Assembly: GCA_031402435.1 (NCBI GenBank)
Contig: JANNSJ010000047.1
Location: forward strand, 65,236-129,235
DNA length: 64,000 nucleotides
Reading direction: 5' to 3'
From: UBA11986 sp031402435
GTDB lineage: Bacteria > Bacteroidota > Ignavibacteria > UBA10030 > UBA6906
In this document: piece by piece, positions 34,846-44,400 of the stretch
Position numbering within the stretch: position 1 is the first letter of the stretch
Layout: the number at the start of each line of letters is the position of its first letter
The notes under the pieces: generated by a model
The model's input: the letters and a program-made list of their open reading frames with translations, nothing else
Database searches by the model: none
Told to the model about the DNA's origin: nothing
Program-made: the position numbers and the translations under genes

Positions 34846-35301
34846 TCTTCCTGTATGCCCGAACCCGCCTGCACCGCGTTTCGTTTCATCCAGCGTTTCC
34901 TTCTCCTCCCACACAACACGGGTGTATGGAGCAACAACCATCTGCGCAATCCGGTCGCCCCGCTTGATAACGAAGTCCTGCTTCCCAAAATTCGTTAGTA
35001 TCACTTTTACTTCGCCCCGGTAGTCTGCATCGATGGTACCGGGAGAGTTTAGCACTGTCACCTGGTTCTTAGCGGCAAGCCCACTGCGTGGACGAACCTG
35101 CGCTTCGTAGCCTTCCGGCAACGCAATGGCAAACCCTGTTGGGATGAGAGCGGTTTCGCCTGCCTTCAAGATGAATTCGCCCTCAACGGCGGCGCATAAA
35201 TCCATGCCGGCGGAGTGGTCAGTGGCGTATTTGGGAATTATGAGATCGCCATTGATATCGCCAACGCGAGTAATATGTACTGACATTTCGTTGTCTTTCA
35301 T
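34843..35301 (-). CDS. dut: dUTP diphosphatase
   Basis: 152-residue trimeric dUTPase with all five motifs: AGMDLCA (1), RPRSGLA (2), GTIDADYRGE (3), RGDRIAQMV (4) and RGAGGFGHTG (5). It removes dUTP and supplies dUMP for thymidylate synthesis. ATG 35301 overlaps the amidohydrolase stop as ATGA; an internal ATG at 35286 is an alternative. Full length. Confidence 0.95.
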   Translation of the reverse strand: MKDNEMSVHITRVGDINGDLIIPKYATDHSAGMDLCAAVEGEFILKAGETALIPTGFAIALPEGYEAQVRPRSGLAAKNQVTVLNSPGTIDADYRGEVKVILTNFGKQDFVIKRGDRIAQMVVAPYTRVVWEEKETLDETKRGAGGFGHTGR

Positions 35302-36542
35302 TTGCACTTCTCACTCACCACATTCCCGTTCAGCACAACACCACACACATGGCTCGTGTACTCAAACGGATCGCCGTCGAACAATACCACATCTGCATCC
35401 TTGCCGGGCTCCAACGATCCGACACGCTTCTCGACACCAATGATGCGCGCAGCATTGATCGTGATCGAGGCGAGTGCATCTTCGAACGCGAGCCCGTTGG
35501 CCGCGGCTATTGCAGCTTCATACAACACGATGCGCGTCTTCGGGACGTAGCTTTCATAGCCACTCTGGATGGCGAAGAAAATTCCGGCCTTCTGCAATTT
35601 CGCCGCAGTCTCAAACGAGACGTTCTTCCTTTCACCGCCGGGCCTTGCCATTGTTGCGTGAAGTATAACCGGAACTCCCGACTTCTTGATCTCATCAAGC
35701 AGCAAATACGCTTCAGCAGCGCCATCCAATACCATCTTGAAGCCAAATTCCTTTTGCAGCCGGAACGCCGTCATGATCTCGGTTGCATGCTCGGCGGTGA
35801 TAAGCGCTTTGACTTCACCATTGAGGACGCGTGCAAGCATTTCGAGTTTCAGATCGGGGCCGGGACGCTTGTCCGGATCCTTGTTCTTCTTGTTCTTGAG
35901 ATACTCTCTCGCCTTCAGCAAATCCGTGCGGACCATGGCAACGCCTTTGGCAGTCGTACCGGGAGACTTGTAGTTGCCGCTCACCGACTCGCCGAGTGTA
36001 AACGCAACCATGCCAACAGAATCCATCAGAGCTTCGCTCACGGTGTTGCCAATCGTCTTCACGACAATCGTTGTTCCGCTGGCAAGTGCGCCGGGGGCGT
36101 GTCCGGTGTGCAGCGTCGTGATGCCGAGGTTTCGCACCCATTCCACCAATTGCTCGCGGGGATTGTACGCGTCAATGGCACGCAACTCAGGCTGCATCGG
36201 GTCGGACTTTTCAAGCTGGCTCTGATCAGCAGGCGAGTTATATATGCCGGAAAGGCCGACCACGGAGTGAGCGTCAATGAGTCCGGGAGTGATAATCTTC
36301 GCGGTCATGATTCTGTAGTTTGTCGGAATGACAATGCTCGCAGCGGATCCAACGCGTTCGATCTTCTGTCCCTTGAGGAGTACGACGCCGTCTTTGATCG
36401 GTGCGCCGGACATCGTGTACACGGTTTCGCCTTTGATAGCGAGTTGGGAATAACTCAAGGTTGGTGCGATTGTAACAAAAAGCAAAACAGCCAGGACTAA
36501 GTCATTGCGAGGTTGCGTCTCAAGGCGAAGCAATCTGACCAT
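35298..36542 (-). CDS. Exported amidohydrolase with altered HxH motif
   Basis: 414 residues from ATG 36542: an export segment (VLAVLLFVTIAPTLSYSQ) and an amidohydrolase composite domain (GETVYTMSGAPIKDGVVLLKG; ASITINAARIIGVEKRVGSLEPGKDADVVLFDGDPF). The metal motif after strand 1 reads DAHSVVG, so the second histidine of HxH is valine; the downstream paralogue has intact THSHIG. Catalysis may differ or be lost. Codons 1 to about 14 (MVRLLRLETQPRND) are encoded by a repeat unit (36501-36634), so the natural start is uncertain; the frame stays open to 36671. Confidence 0.85.
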   Translation of the reverse strand: MVRLLRLETQPRNDLVLAVLLFVTIAPTLSYSQLAIKGETVYTMSGAPIKDGVVLLKGQKIERVGSAASIVIPTNYRIMTAKIITPGLIDAHSVVGLSGIYNSPADQSQLEKSDPMQPELRAIDAYNPREQLVEWVRNLGITTLHTGHAPGALASGTTIVVKTIGNTVSEALMDSVGMVAFTLGESVSGNYKSPGTTAKGVAMVRTDLLKAREYLKNKKNKDPDKRPGPDLKLEMLARVLNGEVKALITAEHATEIMTAFRLQKEFGFKMVLDGAAEAYLLLDEIKKSGVPVILHATMARPGGERKNVSFETAAKLQKAGIFFAIQSGYESYVPKTRIVLYEAAIAAANGLAFEDALASITINAARIIGVEKRVGSLEPGKDADVVLFDGDPFEYTSHVCGVVLNGNVVSEKCK

Positions 36543-36634
36543 ATCATGAAAGAACGAGATTGTTCGCTCTCCAGAATCCCATACAGGAGCGGAATCCAGA
36601 AAACGGACTTCGGTGAAAAGCGCCTTGCAATGAC
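36501..36634. repeat. 134-bp repeat unit with inverted ends
   Basis: Ends are GTCATTGCGAGG (36501-36512) and CCTTGCAATGAC (36623-36634), an 11/12 inverted match. The inside contains further CTTCGCC/GGCGAAG-type and CATGAAAGAACGAG segments. Such GTCATTGCGAGG...CGCAATGAC units recur as dispersed repeats in many bacterial genomes. It covers the 5' end of the amidohydrolase gene and seems to supply its start codon and first residues. Confidence 0.65.
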
Positions 36635-36671
36635 AGGTTTTTGTGAACAGTGAATGAATTTGATTTCTCAT

Positions 36672-37976
36672 TCATTCACCTCTCTCGTCATCATCACCAT
36701 GGGCGGCATCGCGAAAGACCTGGAAACCGCCAACGGCATACTTGCGGTCATCGGGATTCGAACGATCCCACACTTTCTGTCCTTCCACCCACGTTTGCTC
36801 AACGTGCGTGTAGACACTCAACGGATCGCCGGAGAGAATCGCAAAGTCTGCATCTTTGCCTGGCTTGATGGATCCGACGCGCCTGTCGAGATCGAGCATT
36901 CTCGCTCCGGCAAGTGTAAGGGCTTCAAGCGCTTTGGGTTTCGACATGCCGGCACGGACAGCAATTCCTGCCGAGCGCATAAAAAGCCGTGAATCCGTAA
37001 TGCCGTCGTCCGTGTGAAACGCGACGTCAACGCCAGCCTTTTCCAGAATGGCTCCGGTTTCATACAACAAATTAACGGCCTCGAGTTTACCGCCCGGCGA
37101 ATCAATAACGATGATGGAGCAAGGCACCTTCGCTTCGGCGATCTCTTTTGCTGCAAGAGCGCCTTCACTCACGTGGTGCAACACAACGCGGAATCCGAAT
37201 TCCTTTGCCAACCGCAACACCGTCAGGATATCATCGCTTCGATGTGTGTGATGCTGCACGATGCGTTTGCCTTCAAGCACCTGCACAAGCGCTTCCATCT
37301 CAAGGTCGCGCTTTGGCATTTTCTCCGCGTTGCCGTTCGCCGCGGTAATCTTCGAGCGATAGTCCTGAGCCTTCAGATATAATTGCCGCACCATCGCAGC
37401 CGACTTTGCACGCGTGCCCGGAAATGGCTTCTCCCTGATCGAGTTTGTTCCATTCGCCATCTTCATTCCGCCGCAGATATCATTCTGGGGATCAACGCAA
37501 TAGAGCATGTCTTCAATCCTGCTGGCGGGACGCAGTTTGAGGTACACGGTTTGTCCACTCATAAGATGGCCGGAGCCGGGCATGACGTTGACTGTCGTGA
37601 TGCCGCCTGCCAGCGCTTTCTTGAATGTATCATCACGGACGTTGATGGCGTCGAGAATGCGGACATCAGGATTGAGTGCAGATGATCCATCGCCGCCGCT
37701 GCCCCCTCCGATGTGCGAATGTGTGTCCACAATTCCCGGCAGAATGACTTTCCCTTTTACGTCAACGACGATCGCTCCATCGGGAATTGATACATTTGCT
37801 GCCTCACCGACGGCAAGGATTTTTCCTCCCTGAAACACCACGGTGCCATTCTCAATCGGTGTTCCTTCGATGGGATAGATTCGAGCGCCGAGAAAGGCGT
37901 GAATTTTTTCCTGAGCAAGAGAGCCAGAAATGGCAAGACTTACGAGGATGAAAACAAAGGCCGGACGATTCAACAT
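36672..37976 (-). CDS. Exported amidohydrolase (metal-dependent, HSH intact)
   Basis: 434 residues from ATG 37976: signal peptide MLNRPAFVFILVSLAISGSLAQ, then the composite domain. Metal ligands: HSH in GIVDTHSHIGGG, histidines in VQHHTHRSDD and FRVVLHHVSEGA, and the aspartate in FHTDDGITDS. The C-terminal segment is RVGSIKPGKDADFAILSGDP. It is a paralogue of the gene just downstream. Substrates are unknown; imidazolone-propionase or adenosine-deaminase-like relatives hydrolyse C-N bonds. The open frame continues to 38087 but that extension overlaps a terminator. Confidence 0.88.
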   Translation of the reverse strand: MLNRPAFVFILVSLAISGSLAQEKIHAFLGARIYPIEGTPIENGTVVFQGGKILAVGEAANVSIPDGAIVVDVKGKVILPGIVDTHSHIGGGSGGDGSSALNPDVRILDAINVRDDTFKKALAGGITTVNVMPGSGHLMSGQTVYLKLRPASRIEDMLYCVDPQNDICGGMKMANGTNSIREKPFPGTRAKSAAMVRQLYLKAQDYRSKITAANGNAEKMPKRDLEMEALVQVLEGKRIVQHHTHRSDDILTVLRLAKEFGFRVVLHHVSEGALAAKEIAEAKVPCSIIVIDSPGGKLEAVNLLYETGAILEKAGVDVAFHTDDGITDSRLFMRSAGIAVRAGMSKPKALEALTLAGARMLDLDRRVGSIKPGKDADFAILSGDPLSVYTHVEQTWVEGQKVWDRSNPDDRKYAVGGFQVFRDAAHGDDDERGE

Positions 37977-38069
37977 CGGGTTGGATTGCATGGGTGATTG
38001 GATTGCTGCGGGACTATGCGACCCAATATATCCGAAGAACGCGAGAAATGCAACGAGGTTCTGCGGGCT

Positions 38070-38098
38070 AAAAACGAAAAGCCTCACATCTGTGAGGC
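38070..38098 (-). terminator. Intrinsic terminator of the L,D-transpeptidase gene
   Basis: GCCTCACA-TC-TGTGAGGC (38081-38098) is a perfect 8-bp stem. On the minus strand it is followed by TTTTCGTTTTTAG. It lies between the transpeptidase stop (38126) and the amidohydrolase start. Confidence 0.85.
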
Positions 38099-38125
38099 TC
38101 TTTCATCCCAATTGTATATGTAAGG

Positions 38126-39835
38126 CTATTGCAGGGAAGCGCTTGGACTCCCGCCTGCAATTCGCGAAGCAAATTTCTCCACTCCGGACTTCTTATGCAG
38201 TGTCGGGATGCCGCGCATTGCTTTTGAGACCTGGTCATCCCAATCATAAATATCTTTTCTGAACTGGAGTGATCCGGCATCATCCACCCACGCAGTGAAG
38301 TATTGCAGGTGTACCTGGATCGGTTCGGGCAAACGCACGACCCGTTCTTTTCCTTTACCAGACGCTTTGCGGATCGCATCGTTGACCCACGCCGTGTCTT
38401 TACCGAGAAGATAGGACGCAAGCGCCACCGGTTGTTCAACACGAACGCAGCCATGACTGAAATTGCGTATGCTTTTGGCAAACAGTCTTTTCGACGGTGT
38501 GTCATGCATATAGATATTCGTAAAATTCGGGAACATGAACTTGACCCTGCCAAGCGAGTTCTTTACACCCGGCTCCATCCTGAACCGGAGTGTTCGATTC
38601 CTGACTGCCGCCCAGTTGATTGATGAGTGATCGACAGCTGTCATCACGTTACCCTCCTTCCTGAAGATTCTGATGTTCTCCTTCTTCAGGTAGCCAGGAT
38701 CATTTGACATCTTTGGAAGAATCTCTTTTGTCGCAATCGTGTACGGGACATTCCAATACGGGCTGAGCACAATGTACGTCATGGCATTGTTAAGCAGTGG
38801 AGTCCGGTGATCGCTTTTCCCGACTACAACGCGGATCGTCTTCGTAGGAATGCCCTTCTCCATCACACTCAATTCAAAGTTCGGAATATTCACGGCAATG
38901 TGTTTCTCTTCAAGCTGCTCGGGGAGCCATCGGTAACGCTCAAGGTTGACGACGATCTGTCGCATGCGATCTGCGTTCGTCATGTTCAGTCCGGCGATCG
39001 TTTCCTTCCCCACAATGCCGTCCGGTTCGATGCCGTGCTGCTTTTGAAATACCATCACCGCATGTTCGAGCGAATCATCAAATATTTTATCTTCAAGACT
39101 GATTCCGGGGTACCAGAGCGACACTCTGTTCCTCAGGGCAACAACGCGGACATTTGAATCGCCCTTTTCCAATCGACGGATGCCGGTGATCTTTGGCGGG
39201 TCGTTCGTTGCCGGCAATGACCTGTACCCGGCAAGCGCCTTCCTGAGATTCTCGTAGCCTTTGTGCCTGGGCCGGAGTTGGTTCAAGGCTTCGCGAACAC
39301 CGAGCGAATCCAATGCCTGGTGGAGAACAATTGCGAAATCCGTTTTGCGCGGATGAACGTCCCACTCTTCGTTCACCAACTTCGGGCTAACCCTGCCTGA
39401 ATGAAGATCGGATGCATAGTGTAGAAATGCATCAGTCAACAATACATCGGTAACAGCAACAACAGCGTCATCCATTCCTTCGGCAGGATTCTTCCCAATC
39501 ATAGATTCAATCGCGTCAATATGATAGTCGGCAGGATTGAGCCCTTCCAGTGTTGCAGCCCGCAAGGCAAGGAAAAGGTCGTTCGCTTCTGCACAAAGCT
39601 CCCCACCGGAAGTCCATGCGGGAGTGAACCTTCTACGGCTGTAAAACGATTTCAATTGTGCAACGTCGTAGGAAAGAACTTTCTTGCCGTCCACTTTTGA
39701 TGCAAACCTGTATTTCTTCAGACGAAGCTCGATGGCTTCCCTGATATAATTCTCCGACATGTCACCCGCATAAACATGAGTGACGCTTGTGATCATTAGG
39801 GCAAATAGCAATGTGAAAACGCGAACTGTAATCAT
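38126..39835 (-). CDS. Periplasmic murein L,D-transpeptidase (YcbB-like)
   Basis: 569 residues: signal peptide (MITVRVFTLLFALMITSVTHVYA), an N-terminal scaffold domain (YHIDAIESMIG), a peptidoglycan-binding domain (ALRNRVSLWYPG to DGIVGKETIAGLN, about 230-290) and a YkuD catalytic domain with SHGCVRVEQP (Cys about 465) and HDTPSKRLF. It forms 3-3 crosslinks or attaches partners to peptidoglycan. The large architecture matches YcbB/LdtD. Single gene with its own terminator. Confidence 0.93.
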   Translation of the reverse strand: MITVRVFTLLFALMITSVTHVYAGDMSENYIREAIELRLKKYRFASKVDGKKVLSYDVAQLKSFYSRRRFTPAWTSGGELCAEANDLFLALRAATLEGLNPADYHIDAIESMIGKNPAEGMDDAVVAVTDVLLTDAFLHYASDLHSGRVSPKLVNEEWDVHPRKTDFAIVLHQALDSLGVREALNQLRPRHKGYENLRKALAGYRSLPATNDPPKITGIRRLEKGDSNVRVVALRNRVSLWYPGISLEDKIFDDSLEHAVMVFQKQHGIEPDGIVGKETIAGLNMTNADRMRQIVVNLERYRWLPEQLEEKHIAVNIPNFELSVMEKGIPTKTIRVVVGKSDHRTPLLNNAMTYIVLSPYWNVPYTIATKEILPKMSNDPGYLKKENIRIFRKEGNVMTAVDHSSINWAAVRNRTLRFRMEPGVKNSLGRVKFMFPNFTNIYMHDTPSKRLFAKSIRNFSHGCVRVEQPVALASYLLGKDTAWVNDAIRKASGKGKERVVRLPEPIQVHLQYFTAWVDDAGSLQFRKDIYDWDDQVSKAMRGIPTLHKKSGVEKFASRIAGGSPSASLQ

Positions 39836-40056
39836 ATCCTGTTGTTGATTGTTGGAAAAGTTGAAAAGGACGAATGAAGAGCATCTGTTTGAGACAGCCC
39901 GTGTGGAGCAGTTCGTTCAGGATGCGCCACAATGTAGGCTGAGATTGCTGTTTATCGTGTGCGGCAGGGTACTGAGAAGCTTGAAGCAGAGATGTTCGTG
40001 ATAGCAATCATCAATGACGGAGAGAAAAACGGGAAAAACGAGATGTTGCCGGGAGA

Positions 40057-40083
40057 AAAACAAAAGCCCCACTGGTGTGGGGC
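40057..40083 (-). terminator. Intrinsic terminator of the 40112 gene
   Basis: GCCCCAC-TGGT-GTGGGGC (40066-40083), a perfect 7-bp G/C stem. The minus strand continues TTTTGTTTTTC. Confidence 0.85.
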
Positions 40084-40111
40084 CATGCGTGAATCCGGAC
40101 AAACTACGTTG

Positions 40112-41419
40112 CTACTTCACCACAATCATCTTCTTTGTAGACACATAGGTTCCGGCAACAAGCCGGTACACATACACACCCGAAGCGAAGCGTTCCGATC
40201 CAACTTCCACAGCGTGATCGCCGGGGAACTGATTCTCGTCGACGAGTGTGCCAACTTCTCGCCCGAGCAGATCATAGACTTTCAGTTGCACGTGTACAGG
40301 ACGCGCGAGAACATATCTGATGTGTGAAGTAGGATTGAATGGATTGGGATAGTTCTGCGCCAAGCTGAATCCCGATGCAATGACCGGCTCATCGAACCCA
40401 ACACTCACTGTACTGTCACGGGAGTATTTGTAGACTCGTTCACCAACAGCGTAGCCAAGCGTGTCGCTCAACATGCGGAATCTGTTGACATTGGCTCCAA
40501 ACCCGGCAGGGTGCCACGAAGTACCTCCATTCGTTGTCTCGTATGTACTCCCACCCCAGCCGCCAATCCAGCCGAGACTCGTGTCGCCGGTAAAACCAAT
40601 ACCTTGCTCATCCTGGTTCGCGACGAATGATCGTTCGTGCCATGTTTGACCGCGATCAGTTGTGCGGAAGTAGAATGATTGTCCCGTTTGAAATCGTTCA
40701 ATCGATGTATAGCCAATCGTTGATGAGGGGAATGTGATTTTCCAACTCAACTCTCTTGATCGTAAGCCGACAATTTTTGGAACCCAGGTTGATCCGCCAT
40801 TCGAGGTGAAAAGGACGATTGCCGTATCCATGGAAGATGAGACCCCTCCCCTTGAACCGACGACAAATCCCGAATCCTGATTGAAGAAAAAACAATCGAC
40901 AAGACCGCTTGCATAGGGACGCATGTCGATGACACTCCACGTCGCTCCGCCGTCTGTTGTTTTGAGAGCGCGCGGAGAGCCGAAATACGCCCCCGATCCA
41001 TACACAACTTGTCGGCTCACGACCGATAAGCCACAGACGCCACGCGGACGCAGCGCAGGAAAGTTCTGCACTTCCGTCCACGTATTGCCGCCATCCGTTG
41101 TTGAATACAGCACATGGTTACTATCAAGACTTCCCGCCCAACCAACGAGCGAGTCTGCAAATCCCACACATCGCAGGTACGACGCTGCTGTATATTTCAA
41201 TTGCCACGTTGCGCCGCCATTCGTTGTCTTGTACACCTTCCGCTCGCCATTGACGACCCAACCCACAGTTGAACTAGTGAAGAAGATGTCGTCATGCCTT
41301 CCTGCGTTTCCACCCGATGGTGAAGTTGCAAGCAACCGCCAGCGCGGTTGTCCTTGAGCCATGGCCAACGAGAGCGGAAGTGTCAGAGCAACAATCAAAA
41401 GAGCAAGGATGCGTCTCAT
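40112..41419 (-). CDS. Secreted BNR/photosystem-II-stability-like propeller, T9SS-sorted
   Basis: 435 residues: signal peptide (MRRILALLIVALTLPLSLAMAQ), about seven propeller blades with Asp-box-like repeats (KTTNGGATWQLK, STTDGGNTWTEV, KTTDGGATWSVI, YETTNGGTSWHPA; about 25-330), then a T9SS type A sorting domain (AQNYPNPFNPTSHIRY, VYDLLGREVGTLVDE, SGVYVYRL, KKMIVVK) from about 345. It would cross the outer membrane by T9SS and be anchored or released. Role unknown; such propellers often bind proteins or glycans. Confidence 0.88.
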   Translation of the reverse strand: MRRILALLIVALTLPLSLAMAQGQPRWRLLATSPSGGNAGRHDDIFFTSSTVGWVVNGERKVYKTTNGGATWQLKYTAASYLRCVGFADSLVGWAGSLDSNHVLYSTTDGGNTWTEVQNFPALRPRGVCGLSVVSRQVVYGSGAYFGSPRALKTTDGGATWSVIDMRPYASGLVDCFFFNQDSGFVVGSRGGVSSSMDTAIVLFTSNGGSTWVPKIVGLRSRELSWKITFPSSTIGYTSIERFQTGQSFYFRTTDRGQTWHERSFVANQDEQGIGFTGDTSLGWIGGWGGSTYETTNGGTSWHPAGFGANVNRFRMLSDTLGYAVGERVYKYSRDSTVSVGFDEPVIASGFSLAQNYPNPFNPTSHIRYVLARPVHVQLKVYDLLGREVGTLVDENQFPGDHAVEVGSERFASGVYVYRLVAGTYVSTKKMIVVK

Positions 41420-41434
41420 GTTTTCTCCCTCAGT

Positions 41435-44400
41435 CTACTTCATGATGATCATCTTCTTTGTCGCAACAAAGGTTCCGGCCGCGAGACGATAGAAGTACAC
41501 GCCTGATGCAAACCTGTTCGAGCTGAACTGAATGGATTTGAATCCCGGCGTTTGGGCTTCATCCACGAGCGTTGCAATCTCTCTTCCCACCACATCGAAG
41601 ATCGTGAGCTTCACACGCGCGGCAGCGGGAAGATCATACGCTATGTGTGTAGTTGGATTGAACGGGTTCGGGTAGTTCTGATGTAAAGCGTACGACGTGG
41701 GAATGCCGACAGATCCCTCATCAGCAACACCAGTCAACAACGAGTCTGATCTCATGGCAATGGCAAACAGAGCCTGCACGCCTGTCGAGCCGATCAATGT
41801 TCCAACTCCCGTGAGTGTATCAACCTGAAGGAGTGTGCTGGTCTGCGTTGAAACGCCTTTGAGAGCATACAGCACGCCGGTGGGTCCAAATGTAATCGAC
41901 GGCGTAATCACATTGTCGCCGATGCTTCCCACAAGCGTTGCTGCCCCTGTTGCCATATTCACGGTGTAAATCCTGTCACGGTTCACAAGCGGCGGACGAA
42001 CAGATGCCCACAACACACCGGTCGAAGGACTGAATGAGAGCGCGGAATACGCTATTGTCGAAGCAGTCCCGATATATGTGGTGTCGCCGGTAGCCAGAGA
42101 GATGCGATACAATCTCCCGCCCGTGGTTCCTGCGAAGAGAGTATCTCCACGACTGAATGCAATTGCGCGAAGATTCGGGAGCGGAATAGACCGTTGCGCA
42201 AGTGCATCGCCATATTGCTGGCTCACCTTGTACAACATTGATCCGGCGGCATTGGTAAAGACACCATAGAGCTCGTTGGTTGCCGGACGAACCGTGAGTG
42301 CATCAATCTCCGGTACGCCAAGCGGTGCGACCATCGCCGCGAGTCCGGTCCCCGTATTCATCGTAAAGAGCTGTCCTGTAGGCTGCGCGGCAGAAACGGC
42401 GTACATGATACCGGCTCGGGCCCGGCCGATCTCCACACCCTTCCCGGTCAAGGAAATTCTCGTTGACGGATTACCGGGATCGTTGCTCGCAATAACGATA
42501 GTATCGTTGACAACGCCATGCACGGCAGGTACAAAGACAACTTTGAACGAGAGAGAACTCATCGAAGCAACATTTGCGGGAAGAGACGGAAGATCGATGA
42601 GCTGGTAGACTGATTGGCTACGCGAAATTGCCGTAACAGTCAGTTGCGACTGGCCAAGATTTCGTACCGTTACAGTTGCGGTATCCCGCCCGGTGAGAAC
42701 CTCAAGCTTGGCAAAGGTTTTGGAAAGCGGCGCTGCAAAGATCAACGGCGTCGCATCCTGCGAGAGTGGAGCTTCAAATGCTCCCCTCCCGTGTGTGCCA
42801 ATGCGGAGAAGTCTCGTCCCGCCGCTAGCAAAATAATCGAAGTCAATTGCCGGCACGAACGGCATGCCAGTTCCCTGTCTCACCCATGACACTCCAGCGT
42901 CCGTCGAGAGATACACTCCAAGGTCTGTGGCAATGTAATAGTGGGATGGGTGGAGCGGATCGATAAAGAGATCGTTGCATGGAACATCAGGCAGGTCGCC
43001 GCTGATGTTCACCCATGAGGTTCCGAGATTATTGGATCGATACAGCTTCCCCGAGCCGAACCCCGACCGGACAACAAACACCGTATTCGGATCATATGGG
43101 TGACACGCAACGCGGGCGACATAGCGCACCGGTCCGGGAACATTTGAGGCCACATCAGTCCAGTTGAATCCGCCGTTTGTTGAGACAAGGATCTGTGGAT
43201 TCACGGTGCTGTAGCCGCTCCCCGCAAGTATCATAACGTCCGGGTTGATGCTGTTCTGGGCAATGGTGTTAATCGCATCCGATGTTGCCAACGCTGAAAT
43301 CGATTCCCAAGTTGATCCATAGTCCATTGACCGCCAGAGCCTTCGTGATCCTACGTAGATCCATCCGGGATTTGTCGGGTGAAGAATAATCGGCATCGTC
43401 CAATTTGGAGTTGATTCGTATGGAGGACTAATACCGAAAAATGTGCCGTAGTCTCCGTTGTTGTCACTCCTGAGCAAGTTGCCATTTTGGGTCGACGCGT
43501 ACATCGTGGTTGGACTGAGAAGATCGAGATGATCGTACACGCATTCCATACCATCGCCGGTTGTCGTCAGCACCCATGCCGAAGCGCCGCTATTTGTTGA
43601 CATGAAGTTACCGTTATCCTGGGCTCCTCCAAACACTCTGTTGCGATCTGTTGGGTGTGAGGTGATGCGATAGAATTGAGCAGATGAGATGCCGCTGTTC
43701 CTGGACGCCCAGGTTGCGCCGCCATTTGTCGAACGGAAGAGGCCACCATCGGAACCAACATAGACGATGCTGTTGTTCGACGGAGCAAACACAATCCGGT
43801 GATAGTCGGTATGCATCGGGCTGTCCCACGCGCGGGTTCCGCCGTATGGCCCTGACGGATCGCGGACGGGAATGAAGTCCTGGCCGTTCGTTGTCTGATG
43901 TAACTCGCAGTTACCAAGGAAGACATGATCAGGGTTGGTGGGGCTCACAGCAATGCAAGCGTCATACCATCCCTGGTCAATCCAGGATGAGCCATCATAC
44001 GTTCCACCGAGCTGCACGCCGGAGGATATCTGGAACCAGTTTGACCCTCCATTGGTGGATTTGTACGCACGTGTCTGCGATCCATTGTAGAACGAGTAGG
44101 CATACATGATGTCCGGCGCCGAGGGAGCAATGGCAATCTGGATTCTTCCTGTCTGGACCGGAATACCTGCATTGGAGAGCGCCCATGTGGCTCCAAAGTC
44201 ATCCGAGAGGTATACCGCGCCGCCACCAGCGGCAGCGAAAACTCGGAACGGAATGGTGGGATGGAACACGACGTCAAACGCATTTCCAATATTTATGACA
44301 CGTGACCATGTCGCTCCGGCGTCAGTACTTCTCCAAACGCCCTCGTTGCTCAAACTCCCTATAAGCGAATAGGCGCTCGCGAGACATGCGAGAACGATGT

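Noticed and set aside
35349..36500. 383-residue plus-strand ORF opposite the amidohydrolase
   Set aside because: It is the mirror frame of a well-supported gene; its sequence is Arg/His/Cys-rich and resembles no family.
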